In this document: in pieces, positions 48,626 through 57,997 of the stretch
How positions within the stretch are numbered: position 1 is the first letter of the stretch
How the letters are laid out: each line of letters opens with the position of its first letter
NCBI GenBank assembly: GCA_030849465.1
Contig: JARVLF010000015.1
Coordinates: 2,294,001 to 2,358,000 of the forward strand
DNA: 64,000 nucleotides
Direction: 5' to 3'
Source: Moesziomyces globuligerus
Taxonomy: Eukaryota; Basidiomycota; Ustilaginomycetes; Ustilaginales; Ustilaginaceae
Notes under the pieces: generated by a model
The model's database searches: none
What the model was told of the DNA's origin: nothing
What the model saw: the letters and a program-made list of their open reading frames with translations, nothing else
Program-made: the position numbers and the translations under genes

Positions 48626-50524
48626 ATGAGTAATCGCGCCGGCAACTACCGCAGCGTCCCCGCTAACCAGCCCATGCAGCAGGCCAGGGGCATGCCATCG
48701 TACAAGCAGGTCTCGTACACTCCGCCTTCCGCAAATCCACAGCGCCCCGGTCCACACGCCATCCCCTCGGACCAGTCGCATAACATGTCCGGCTCCTTCT
48801 CCAGCGGCGAGAGCAGCGGCACCTCGCAGCGTCTCCTCCCCAACGCTTCCCACCCGCGCGCCAACGCTCCGCCCGCTCGCGGCCTCCCACCCAACACGCG
48901 CGCCAACACATCCGCCTCCTCCACATCCGCCGCCGGCTACAAGTACGCCACCGGCGCCCACGGCCAGCCCATCTACGAGGGCCCCGAGGACGACGACGAC
49001 CTCCACGACTGGAGGAAGGAGAGTCGCTCCCACGCCATTTCCTGGCGCGGCATCGCCAACGTCCTCACCCTAGCCCTCTTGATCGTCGCGCTCGTCGCCC
49101 TCTTTGCCGGCTATCCCATCATCTCGCACTTTGAGAAGCTCTACACCGCCTCCAAAAAGGGCGGCTACAACCTCGGCGGTACCAACGGCTCCGGTCAGGT
49201 GCCTGATCTGCCGCTCTTCAGCCTCGTCGACAAGGACACGCCCCAATCCGCCTATTCGCGCGTCTCCGTCGCCGACGGCAAGCCCTACCACCTCGTCTTC
49301 TCGGACGAGTTCAACGCCGAGGGCCGCACCTTCTGGCCCGGCGACGACCCGTTCTGGGAGGCCGTCGATCTCTACTACGGCGCTACGGGTGACTACGAGT
49401 ACTACTCGCCCGAGGCGATCAACACCACCGGTGGTGCGCTCACCATCACCATGACGCAGAAGACGACGCACAACCTCAACTTCCAGTCCGGCATGCTCCA
49501 GTCCTGGAACAAGTTCTGCTTCCAGGGCGGCTACATCGAATTCTCCATGCGCATGCCCGGCGGGCCTTCCACCTCGGGCTACTGGCCCGGTCTCTGGCTC
49601 ATGGGCAACCTCGCCCGCCCCGGCTACGCTGGATCCACCGACGGCATGTGGCCCTACTCGTACGCTAGCTGCGACGCTGGCATCCTGCGCAACCAGACGT
49701 GGGTCAACGGCACGGGTCCCGACGGTGCGATCCACTCGGAGGGCACCTACTCGGTGGGCGGACAGGTGTCGTTCCTCTCGGGCATGCGCTCGCCCTCGTG
49801 CACGTGCCCTGGCGAGGACCACCCGGGACCGAACGTCAACGTGGCGCGCTCGTCGCCCGAGCTGGACATCCTCGAGGCGCAGATCCAGAACCGAGCGGGC
49901 GTGTCGCACGGCTACGCGTCGCAGTCGTACCAGATCGCACCGTTTGACCTGAGCTACGAGTGGGTCAACACGTCGGCGGCGGTCAAGATCTACGACGACG
50001 ACATTACGCAGGTCAACTCGTACAAGGGCAACGTGTACCAGGAGGCGGTGTCGGCCTTAACGCAGATCCCGGATGCGGGCTACGTCGACACGTCGAACCA
50101 GTACGTGACCTACGGCGTCGAGTACCATCCGGACTGGCAGGAGAACGGCGGCGGTTCGATCACGTGGTTCATCGACGGCAAGGCGACGTGGTCGGTCAAC
50201 GGCAAGGCGATGCTCGCCAATGCACCCATGGATATCGGCGTCCGCACCGTCTCGGTCGAGCCCATGTCGATCATCATGAACATGGGCATGTCGCCGACGT
50301 TCCAGCGCGTCAACTTTGGCGCGGGCGGCGTCGAGTTCCCGGCGACCATGTCGGTCGACTATGTGCGCGTCTACCAGATGGACGGTCAGCAGGACAGGAT
50401 CACGTGCGATCCGGCGGACCACCCCACGGCAAAGTACATCAGCGACCACATGGACCTCTACACCAACCCCAACTACACGGTCTACCCGCACGCTTGGCCC
50501 AAGAACAGGCTCACTGGCTGCTGA
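48626..50524 (+). CDS. KRE6/SKN1-family beta-glucan synthesis protein (GH16-like)
   Basis: The 632-residue protein is a type II membrane protein: a disordered cytosolic N-terminus, one membrane span at about 140-166 (LTLALLIVALVALFAGYPII), then a large lumenal domain. That domain shows the family pattern FSDEFNAEGRTFWPGDDPFWEAV near 225, YYSPEAINTTGGALTITM, GYIEFSMRMPGGPSTSGYWP and the GH16-type motif ELDILEAQ at 412. Kre6 and Skn1 act in the secretory pathway in beta-1,6-glucan assembly of the cell wall. Cysteines and Asn-X-Ser/Thr sites in the lumenal part fit a secretory protein. The long C/T-rich leader precedes the ATG. Intron-free. Confidence 0.92.
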   Translation: MSNRAGNYRSVPANQPMQQARGMPSYKQVSYTPPSANPQRPGPHAIPSDQSHNMSGSFSSGESSGTSQRLLPNASHPRANAPPARGLPPNTRANTSASSTSAAGYKYATGAHGQPIYEGPEDDDDLHDWRKESRSHAISWRGIANVLTLALLIVALVALFAGYPIISHFEKLYTASKKGGYNLGGTNGSGQVPDLPLFSLVDKDTPQSAYSRVSVADGKPYHLVFSDEFNAEGRTFWPGDDPFWEAVDLYYGATGDYEYYSPEAINTTGGALTITMTQKTTHNLNFQSGMLQSWNKFCFQGGYIEFSMRMPGGPSTSGYWPGLWLMGNLARPGYAGSTDGMWPYSYASCDAGILRNQTWVNGTGPDGAIHSEGTYSVGGQVSFLSGMRSPSCTCPGEDHPGPNVNVARSSPELDILEAQIQNRAGVSHGYASQSYQIAPFDLSYEWVNTSAAVKIYDDDITQVNSYKGNVYQEAVSALTQIPDAGYVDTSNQYVTYGVEYHPDWQENGGGSITWFIDGKATWSVNGKAMLANAPMDIGVRTVSVEPMSIIMNMGMSPTFQRVNFGAGGVEFPATMSVDYVRVYQMDGQQDRITCDPADHPTAKYISDHMDLYTNPNYTVYPHAWPKNRLTGC

Positions 50525-50781
50525 GCCGTGTCCACGGGGTGACGCCCTTGTAGTCGTTGCGCTCTTGAACTTTGGACACTTTTTTCTTCGCCTTTGGTTG
50601 GTCCGGCTAGTGTGCTTTGTGACGCGCGCGGTCAAGGCTGATGTTGCGGTGCGGGTCGATCTGAACTGGATCTGCGTCGTGGACGGAGGTGTGCCGAGCT
50701 ACTTTAGGCGCGGGATGCGGTGTGCGCAAGTGAGAGTGGCTAACGTGGTGGAAGCGCAGCACACTGCCTGACGGGACGGGT

Positions 50782-51382
50782 CTACACGGCGCTGCCCTGA
50801 CGATCCAAACGATCATGTTGAGGATCGAGATGTGGTTGCGGCTCGTCGTCTGGCTCGTGCTCTGCTTCCGACTCGGCGATGCGGCGCTCGAGGGTGGCGA
50901 GTCTGCGTTCGAGCTTCTGGGTCGTGCGGTCGTACTCGTGTTCGAGGAGCTCGTGCTGGTTCGTCCAGCGCTCGTACTCTGCGTTGCAGAGCTTGTGGTC
51001 GGCGAGGTAGTGCGTATAGTCGCGCTTGAGGCGGTCAAAGACGCTGTTCTTGCGCACCAGCTCCAACTGCAGCTTGTGCGTCTTTTTCCCGCAGCGTCTT
51101 GTTGGCCGTCAGCAGCTTGTCGATGTGCATATCCTGCTCGTCGCTCGTTCTCTCGAGCTCGGCCACCGCAGTCTGCAGCGCTGCAATGTCCCGCCTGAAT
51201 CGATCGTGCGCGCGCGGGCTAACGCACCTGGTAGCCGCTTTGCATCGCCGAGGCTCGGTCACGACTGGCGAGGCGGATGCCGTACGATGCGCGCTTGCTT
51301 GGTCAGACGCTTCGAGCTTGGTCCTGACTGCCCGTCGCGGGCCCGAGGGTCCACATGCGTCGTGCGTTCGCTTCCCAGTCAT
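50782..51382 (-). pseudogene. Coiled-coil protein gene with a frameshift (or an unusual intron)
   Basis: Two overlapping minus-strand frames together read as one coiled-coil protein. The first, from the ATG at 51382, runs through LQTAVAELERTSDEQDMHID and NKTLREK. The second continues LQLELVRKNSVFDRLKRDY and LERRLATLERRIAESEAEHE to a TAG at 50782. Moving between them requires removing one base at the A5 run (forward T5 at 51083-51087), which would give 199 residues. The total length, 601 bases, is one more than a multiple of three, as expected. Alternatively a 100-base intron (51166-51067) with CTGAC and CAG but a poor GTGGCC donor also restores the frame, giving 166 residues. No family is recognised. 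It may be an intact gene with a sequencing error. Confidence 0.5.
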
Positions 51383-52035
51383 GGTGTCGAGCAGACCATA
51401 GATCCGCTTGGTGGTGGGAAGGATCGCGGGATCGAGGCGAGGAGCCAAAGCCTTATACGGACCCAGCTATCGCCTCTGCACTTTGTATCCCCGACTCCGC
51501 ACCATCCCGCACCGTTCCGCACCCAAGCCGTTTGTCTCCCGCATCAGGATGGACCGAGCGGGGCTCCGGGCGGATATGAATAGACAGGATCAGTTCGGAA
51601 AGTTAAGCTTCTGCGGGACAGAACGACGCGCGTCCGCCGAAGCGTACGTGCCCTCGAGGTCGCGCATCGGCACATCCGAACTCAGCCGCTGCATGTCAAG
51701 GGAGCGGATGTTGGGCACGCGTTGACTTTGCTGCCTCACGTTGCGCAAGTGCTACCCGACCCTACAGACCTGGCCAGCAGTCGGATGAGCATGAGACACA
51801 ATGATGCATTACACGAGTCCCAGGGAGTGAGAACACTGGCTCTTTAAGGCAAAAAAGCAGCTGATGGGGAAAGGGGGGGGAGGGGACCGAGCGGGGTATG
51901 TTGAGCACCCTAGATGCGAAAGAGACGATTCAAGCGGCTTGAGGGAAAAGACAGAGAGGAAAGATGCGGCAGAGGTGATGGCTTTGTTGAGAGCGCATTG
52001 GATTTCCGCACGGGCGATTGTTTCGTGTGACCGGA
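51383..52035. other. Intergenic region between coiled-coil and adenosine kinase genes
   Basis: These 653 bases include the upstream side of the coiled-coil gene and the 3' side of adenosine kinase. A G-rich patch lies near 51864-51895. No gene is supported. Confidence 0.4.
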
Positions 52036-53073
52036 TTAGACGACGTTCTCCTTGGGGAACTTGAGGATGGGGCCGACCTGGCCGATGCACATGCCGCCGA
52101 GCTTGTGGCCGACGTCGATGGCCTGGTCGATGTTCTTGCCGAGGACGAGGGCGCCGACGACACCGCCGGCGAAAGCGTCACCGGCACCGTTGGTGTCGAC
52201 AATGTCGGCGGGGTTGATCTTGGGCGTCTCGTGGACAAACTGCTGCGACTCGCCGCGCTTGGCGACGATGGTGGGCTGCGAGCCGTTGGTGATGATGACG
52301 ACACGCTTCTCGGCCTTGGTGGTGGCCGCCTCGTAGTCGGCGATGGCCTGGGCGATCTGCTTGAGGTCCTTGGACTCGAGGTTGTGCGCCTGGGCCCAAG
52401 CCTCGGCCTCGGTCTCGTTGCCAAAGATGACGTCGGCGTAGGGGACGACCTGGTCGACCTGGGCAGTGAAGAACTGCGGGATGAAGGGTGCGGAGAGGTT
52501 CATGGTGAACGAGACGTCGCGGGCCTTGGCCTCGTTGGCGAGGACGAGGGCGGACTCGACACCGTGGGTGAGGAAGAAGCCGCCGAGGTAGAAGATCTTT
52601 GCGTTCTTGATGGCGGTCTGGGCCTCGGCGGTGTCGAGGTGCGACTTTGCGAACTTCTCGGCGGCGCCGAGGTTGGTGCAGAGCGATCGGTTGTGGCCGG
52701 TGATGACGACGGCGCACGAGCCGGTGGGCGCATCGTCGCTGAACTGGTAGATCGACTTGAGGCCCTCCTTGTCGTTGGCAGCCTGGAGCTGCTTGGCGAG
52801 GTCGTCCTTGCCCACACAGCCGAGGTAGGCGGTGGAGTTGGGCGGCAGCACGTACTGGGCGCAACGGGCGGCGTTCTGGGCAGCACCACCGGCGACGTAG
52901 GTGACGTCGTAGTTGTCTACAATGTCCTTGTAGATGGCGAGCTGCTTCTCGTCGGCGAGCACAGCGTCGTTGGGCTTCAGGCCGTACTTCTCGAGCATGG
53001 CCTCGCCGTTGCGGATCTGCATGTCCAGCAGGGGGTTGCCGAGGGCAACGAGCTCGAAGTTTCCGCCAGCCAT
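52036..53073 (-). CDS. Adenosine kinase
   Basis: From the ATG at 53073 the protein has 345 residues, the usual length for this family. It begins FELVALGNPLLDMQ, shows the GGAAQNAARCAQYVL nucleoside-binding glycine pair region, and ends with the PfkB signature DTNGAGDAFAGG, where Asp299 is the expected catalytic base. It phosphorylates adenosine to AMP with ATP, salvaging purine and removing the adenosine made from S-adenosylhomocysteine in the methylation cycle. The frame is open further upstream, but the extra residues are not family-like, so the ATG at 53073 is preferred. It is divergent from the RAD5 gene. Confidence 0.95.
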   Translation of the reverse strand: MAGGNFELVALGNPLLDMQIRNGEAMLEKYGLKPNDAVLADEKQLAIYKDIVDNYDVTYVAGGAAQNAARCAQYVLPPNSTAYLGCVGKDDLAKQLQAANDKEGLKSIYQFSDDAPTGSCAVVITGHNRSLCTNLGAAEKFAKSHLDTAEAQTAIKNAKIFYLGGFFLTHGVESALVLANEAKARDVSFTMNLSAPFIPQFFTAQVDQVVPYADVIFGNETEAEAWAQAHNLESKDLKQIAQAIADYEAATTKAEKRVVIITNGSQPTIVAKRGESQQFVHETPKINPADIVDTNGAGDAFAGGVVGALVLGKNIDQAIDVGHKLGGMCIGQVGPILKFPKENVV

Positions 53074-53705
53074 GATGAAGATTTGAACAATACGAGTGGA
53101 GTGAGCAAGGGTGAAGGTGGAATGGAAAGAAGCGGTCAAGTGGCCGCACGCACAGGCATGGCTTGGCTGTCCATTTGAAAGCCGACAGCAGCGGAGGAGA
53201 GTGCACCGCGGACGAGCCAAGGCCTTCTCCAAGCTGCCAAATACGTGTCGGAGAGAGACCTACTTCCACAGCCTGCTGCTCGACTGCCGTGCAAATTCTT
53301 TCTTTCTTTTTTGTCTTTGTTTTTCTGCTTCTTCTTGCGCACCGACCAAGCCGATGGATTCGGACCGTGGTTTGTTCAGTTTGACGGTCGCACACTCAGC
53401 AGAAATGATTTTCAAAGTGGAGTGGCTGCGCGTGCGTGATTTACGCGGTCGCGTGAAGCTGCACTACTGTGTGTGACTGCGCGGTTGGCTCAGCCTCGCA
53501 GCTTCTCGGTGGCTAAGAAACACACTTTTTGCCGGTGGAGCACCTGTCACTGCACCGGCCCTGAAGTGTTGGAAAGTGCAGGCTGAGTTCTACGTGCTGT
53601 ACACCACCCAGCCTGGCGTCGGAGGTTTGCCTTGCCACCAACAACTGGCCAGCTGCGATCGAGCTTCAACGCGTATCTGCGTCGTCTCAGGCTGCTCACA
53701 TCGCC
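53074..53705. promoter_or_regulatory. Divergent promoter of adenosine kinase and RAD5
   Basis: This 632-base region separates two divergent starts. It has a T-rich tract at about 53296-53335. An ACGCGT hexamer, the core of the MluI cell-cycle box, lies at 53667-53672, 34 bases before the RAD5 ATG. In such G+C-rich DNA it may be chance. Confidence 0.45.
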
Positions 53706-56700
53706 ATGGCATCGCAGTCGAGCTTGGATCCGCAGTCGCAGCCTTCGCGCGACTTCTTTGCATCGTCTCCTTCGGCCACGCCTTCCACGCCTCTCAAGGC
53801 CACGCATACTTCGCTCGATCGTCGGGCGAGTCCGGCGCAGAACACAAGCGACGCCGTACCGGAGCTATCTGACATCGCCGAGGATGAGTTCAGCATAGTG
53901 GGCTCAAGCAGTGCACAACGTCAACAAGCGTCCAGGCGGCAGCAACCTCGTAGAGCCGCCGCCGACAACGCCAGACCGCTCTTCCTCGCAGACGACGACG
54001 AAGACATCGGCGCATGGGGAAACGATGACCACGAAGATGACGCTGCCGGAGCCGCCGACTTCTTCTCTACTCAAGTCGATGTCCAGCCAAAAGCGCCTCG
54101 CCGCCAGAAGCTCACGAGCGACGACCAAGACTTCGTGCCGCCCGCAGCGTCCGACGACGTCGATGCCTCTCAACCAACAGCGGGTCGCTCATCTTCCCCT
54201 GCCGGCCCTCTGCAGCCCGCACGGAAGCGTGTCGATGGAGCGTCGCACTCGGCCGCAGCGAACGGCAGTGCCAAGCGACTCAGAAGCTCTTCCTCCTCTC
54301 CGGCTCCTCAGCCAACTCGCCCTCCACCCGCGCGCTCGCCCAGCCCAGACCCGCGTCTCCGCCACGATGCCTTCGATCGTCGCTTCCTCGGCACATTCGT
54401 GCTTTCCGCCTGGTCCCTGTCCAAAGGCTCCTCCTACGTCAAGCCAGGCGACGCCGTCCGCATCTTTCGCCCGCGCAAGAAGGCCGACACCGCTGCCAAG
54501 CACAACTCCTCCAAGCTCACCAACGGCAACATCCAAAAGGCAAAGCAGACCAAGCTCAACTTCGGTGGGGCTGCAAGTGCGTCCACCTCGTTCTTTGCTT
54601 CCAAGCAGAAGGCCAAGGACAAGCAAGATTTCATCGTGCGCTTCAGCAACATGCGAGGCTTCGAAGTCGGCCGCCTCCCACTCGAAGTCGCCACGTGGAT
54701 GTCCAAGCTCATCGACACGGGCATCGCCGAGTTCGAGGGCGTCGTCGTCGACTGCCCGCCCTCGCTCACCGTCGGCTGCGACATCCTCCTCCAGGTCAAG
54801 GCCTACATCAAATTCGACGCCTTTTTCCTCACACTCGCCTCGTATCGATCCAGCTCGGCCAATGGCGGCTTTGAAGAGCAGAACGAGGGCTTGCGCCCGG
54901 AAACGGCAGAGTCGGATCTCGAACAGTCACTCCGCGAGCGCAAGATCAGTCTCCTCCGCATGTTCCGCGTCTGTGACCTCAAGCCGAGCCTCAGCAACTC
55001 CATCCTCAAGTCGCACAAGGTCGCAGACGACTTCTCTAGCGATGCCATGCTCGACCAGTATGGCGGCGATGTGACCGCTGCTCTCAAGGCCGGGTCTGCT
55101 GAGCCTGGTTCGTCGCCCTCAGACACTCCAGTTGCTGCCAGCCCATCGGGAGGTCAGGGTGCTGCGGCCCCGATCGAGGTGGACAGCAGCGGCGACGAGA
55201 CCAGTGCGGCGGATGGTGGCATCGCCACGCAGCTCCAGCAAGCTCAGCAGCAGACAGATGGCGATGCGGACGCGGACGAGAACGACGGAACCGAGCTGAA
55301 TCTGAACCAGCTCGATGCCGTTTACCGCAAGGCGCAGGCCAACGATGCGCATCTGCCCGAGATCGATCCGCCGGAATCGTTCCTGCTCACCCTGCGACCG
55401 TACCAGAAGCAGGCACTGGGCTGGATGATGAACATGGAAAAAGCACCTGGTCCGTCATCGCAGCCCGAAGACGGCGCATCGCAGCAGAATGTGGGTGAGC
55501 GCAGCCTCTCGCTTCACCCGCTGTGGGAAGAGTACGAGTTTCCGCTCGACTACGACAATCCCGAGGCCAACGAACGCCTCGTGCTCAGCCCGACGCGCAT
55601 GTTCTACTTCAACCCGTACACGGGTGACCTCAGCCTCGACTTCCAGCGCGCCAGCAAGGGCTCGCGCGGTGGCATCCTCGCCGACGAGATGGGCCTTGGC
55701 AAGACCATCATGGTCACGAGTCTGCTGCACGCGAACCGGGCTGCGGACCCGGGCGAGGAGAGCAGCGACGAGGAGGCCACCGATGCGGGCGAGGATGCCT
55801 GGCCGGCATCGGCAAAGCGGCGCGGCGCGGCGAAGCAGACGTCGCTGGCCTCGGCATTCGCCGCTTCGGCTTCGAGTGGAGATCAGCGCCGGGCGCTGCT
55901 CAAGGCGTCGGTGGCCAAGGGTCGCGCGTCGCTCGTGGTGGCTCCCATGAGTCTGATCGGCCAGTGGCGCGACGAGATCATCCGTGCCTCGGCGCCCGGC
56001 TCGCTCACACCGATGCTGTACTACGCCGACGCCAAGGGTGATCTGCTGGCGCAGCTCGAGTCGGGCAAGGTCAACGTGGTGATCACGTCGTACGGTACGC
56101 TGGTGACCGAGTACCGTCGGTTTCTGGATGGAGGCGGGGCGGCGAATCGACATCTGTCCAGCACAGCGCCGCTGTACTGCATCGACTGGCTGCGCGTCAT
56201 CCTCGACGAGGCGCACAACATCAAGAACCGCTCGACGATGAATGCGCGCGCGTGCTGCGACCTCGTCTCGCGCCGGCGCTGGGCGTTGACGGGCACGCCG
56301 ATCATCAATCGACTCACCGATCTGTTCAGCCTGCTCAAGTTCCTCCGCGTCGAGCCGTGGGGCGACTTTAGCTTCTTCAACAGCTTTGTCTGCAAGCCGT
56401 TCCAGGCCAAGAGCACAAAGGCGCTCGACGTGGTGCAGGTCATCCTCGAGTCGGTCCTCCTGCGCAGGGAAAAGCGCATGAAGGACAAGGACGGCAGGCC
56501 GATCGTCGAGCTGCCGCCAAAGACGATCGAGGTGCGCGAACTCGACTTCTCCGACCTCGAGCGCAGGATCTACGACAATGTCTACCGAAGGGCCTTCTTG
56601 CAGTATGCTACGCTCAAGGCAAACGGCACCGTGACGCGCAACTTTTCCGTCATCTTTAGCGTGCTCATGCGGCTGCGCCAGGCAGTCTGCCACCCGGCGC

Positions 56701-57773
56701 TCGTCCTCCAGGCCCGCAAGAGCAAGGCGAAACGTTCGGACGCAGGGGACGCAGAAGCCGGGGAAGGCGTGGGCGACGATGTGGATGACGAGGTGGATGC
56801 GGCTGGATTTGGCGTTGATGGGGTGGAGAGCGGGGACGCGACGCCGGGTACGGAAGATTTGCGCGATCTCGTGGCGCAGTTCCAGTCCTCGGCTGGCGGT
56901 GCAGATGACGCGGATGGCGCGAGCTACTCGCGCGCGATGGTCGAGCGGCTGACAGGCTCCAAACCCAGCGGCGAGGGGGAGGGCGAGAGCGAGTGTCCGA
57001 TCTGTTTTGAAGATGCGCAGCTGGCGCCGTGCTACCTTCCCCGCTGTATGCACAGTGCGTGCAAGGCGTGTCTGCTCGGTTATCTCGACCAGTGTCGGGA
57101 GAAGGGCGAGGAAGGAGCGTGTCCGACGTGTCGTACGGGGCCTGTAGTAGCGACGGATTTGATCGAAGCCATCCGTACGCGACCTGGCGTCTCGGGCAGG
57201 GATGCGGGTGGGGTCGTGTTTGTGCGCAACAACCTGCGCACCTCGACCAAAGTCGGCGCACTCATCCAACAGCTCAACCACCTGCGTATCACCGAGGGTG
57301 GTTTCAAAGGCGTTGTGTTTTCGCAGTTTACCTCGTTTCTCGATCTGATTCAGCCCGTGCTGACGCGCTACCGCTTCAAGTTCCTCCGGCTCGATGGATC
57401 CACCCCGCAAAAACAGCGGGAAAAGCTACTAGTCGAGTTCCAAACCCCCGCGGCAGAAGATGAGGTCGTGCTCTTCCTCATCTCGTTGAAAGCAGGAGGG
57501 GTGGGGTTGAACTTGACCGCGGCGAACAAGATCTGGCTGCTGGATTTTTGGTGGAACAGCTCGATCGAACACCAGGCCATCGATCGAATCCACCGCCTCG
57601 GTCAGACCAAACCCGTCACCGTCTACAGATACCTCGTCCGCAACTCGATCGAAAACCGAATCCTCCACATCCAGAAACGAAAGGACTCGCTCATCCACCA
57701 CGCCCTCAACAAGGACGACTCGTCCAAATCCAGCGACACCCTCAACGACCTCGACCTCCTCTTCGCAGACTAA
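53706..57773 (+). CDS. Rad5-type DNA helicase / ubiquitin ligase
   Basis: The 1355-residue protein has the full Rad5 layout. A disordered acidic N-terminus is followed by a HIRAN domain at about 226-375 (RRFLGTFVLSAWSL). The SNF2 helicase follows: Walker A region GGILADEMGLGKT near 656 and DEAH at 834-837. A C3HC4 RING finger begins at C1097 (CPICFEDAQLAPC). The second helicase lobe includes VVFSQFTSFLDL and IHRLGQTKPVTVYR. In yeast this enzyme polyubiquitinates PCNA with Ubc13-Mms2 and remodels stalled replication forks, allowing error-free damage bypass. The RING interrupts the helicase, as in Rad5, HLTF and SHPRH. All key motifs are intact. Intron-free. Confidence 0.95.
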   Translation: MASQSSLDPQSQPSRDFFASSPSATPSTPLKATHTSLDRRASPAQNTSDAVPELSDIAEDEFSIVGSSSAQRQQASRRQQPRRAAADNARPLFLADDDEDIGAWGNDDHEDDAAGAADFFSTQVDVQPKAPRRQKLTSDDQDFVPPAASDDVDASQPTAGRSSSPAGPLQPARKRVDGASHSAAANGSAKRLRSSSSSPAPQPTRPPPARSPSPDPRLRHDAFDRRFLGTFVLSAWSLSKGSSYVKPGDAVRIFRPRKKADTAAKHNSSKLTNGNIQKAKQTKLNFGGAASASTSFFASKQKAKDKQDFIVRFSNMRGFEVGRLPLEVATWMSKLIDTGIAEFEGVVVDCPPSLTVGCDILLQVKAYIKFDAFFLTLASYRSSSANGGFEEQNEGLRPETAESDLEQSLRERKISLLRMFRVCDLKPSLSNSILKSHKVADDFSSDAMLDQYGGDVTAALKAGSAEPGSSPSDTPVAASPSGGQGAAAPIEVDSSGDETSAADGGIATQLQQAQQQTDGDADADENDGTELNLNQLDAVYRKAQANDAHLPEIDPPESFLLTLRPYQKQALGWMMNMEKAPGPSSQPEDGASQQNVGERSLSLHPLWEEYEFPLDYDNPEANERLVLSPTRMFYFNPYTGDLSLDFQRASKGSRGGILADEMGLGKTIMVTSLLHANRAADPGEESSDEEATDAGEDAWPASAKRRGAAKQTSLASAFAASASSGDQRRALLKASVAKGRASLVVAPMSLIGQWRDEIIRASAPGSLTPMLYYADAKGDLLAQLESGKVNVVITSYGTLVTEYRRFLDGGGAANRHLSSTAPLYCIDWLRVILDEAHNIKNRSTMNARACCDLVSRRRWALTGTPIINRLTDLFSLLKFLRVEPWGDFSFFNSFVCKPFQAKSTKALDVVQVILESVLLRREKRMKDKDGRPIVELPPKTIEVRELDFSDLERRIYDNVYRRAFLQYATLKANGTVTRNFSVIFSVLMRLRQAVCHPALVLQARKSKAKRSDAGDAEAGEGVGDDVDDEVDAAGFGVDGVESGDATPGTEDLRDLVAQFQSSAGGADDADGASYSRAMVERLTGSKPSGEGEGESECPICFEDAQLAPCYLPRCMHSACKACLLGYLDQCREKGEEGACPTCRTGPVVATDLIEAIRTRPGVSGRDAGGVVFVRNNLRTSTKVGALIQQLNHLRITEGGFKGVVFSQFTSFLDLIQPVLTRYRFKFLRLDGSTPQKQREKLLVEFQTPAAEDEVVLFLISLKAGGVGLNLTAANKIWLLDFWWNSSIEHQAIDRIHRLGQTKPVTVYRYLVRNSIENRILHIQKRKDSLIHHALNKDDSSKSSDTLNDLDLLFAD

Positions 57774-57997
57774 CCTCGGCGCTTGGCGCCGCTCAATCGC
57801 ATCCCCGTTTCGTGCGCGTCACTCACCACACCACCACTGAGCTGAAAGTACCGAGTGGGAAAAAGGAACGATGCAGACACGTGCTCAGGATATCCGTGTG
57901 GAGAGTGGTTGTATACATGAGGTGAGATCCGGACAAACGTCGGCAAGAAACCCGAGATGTAGAAATGCAGTGGCAGCCGCGACGCTGGGGTGGGGCT

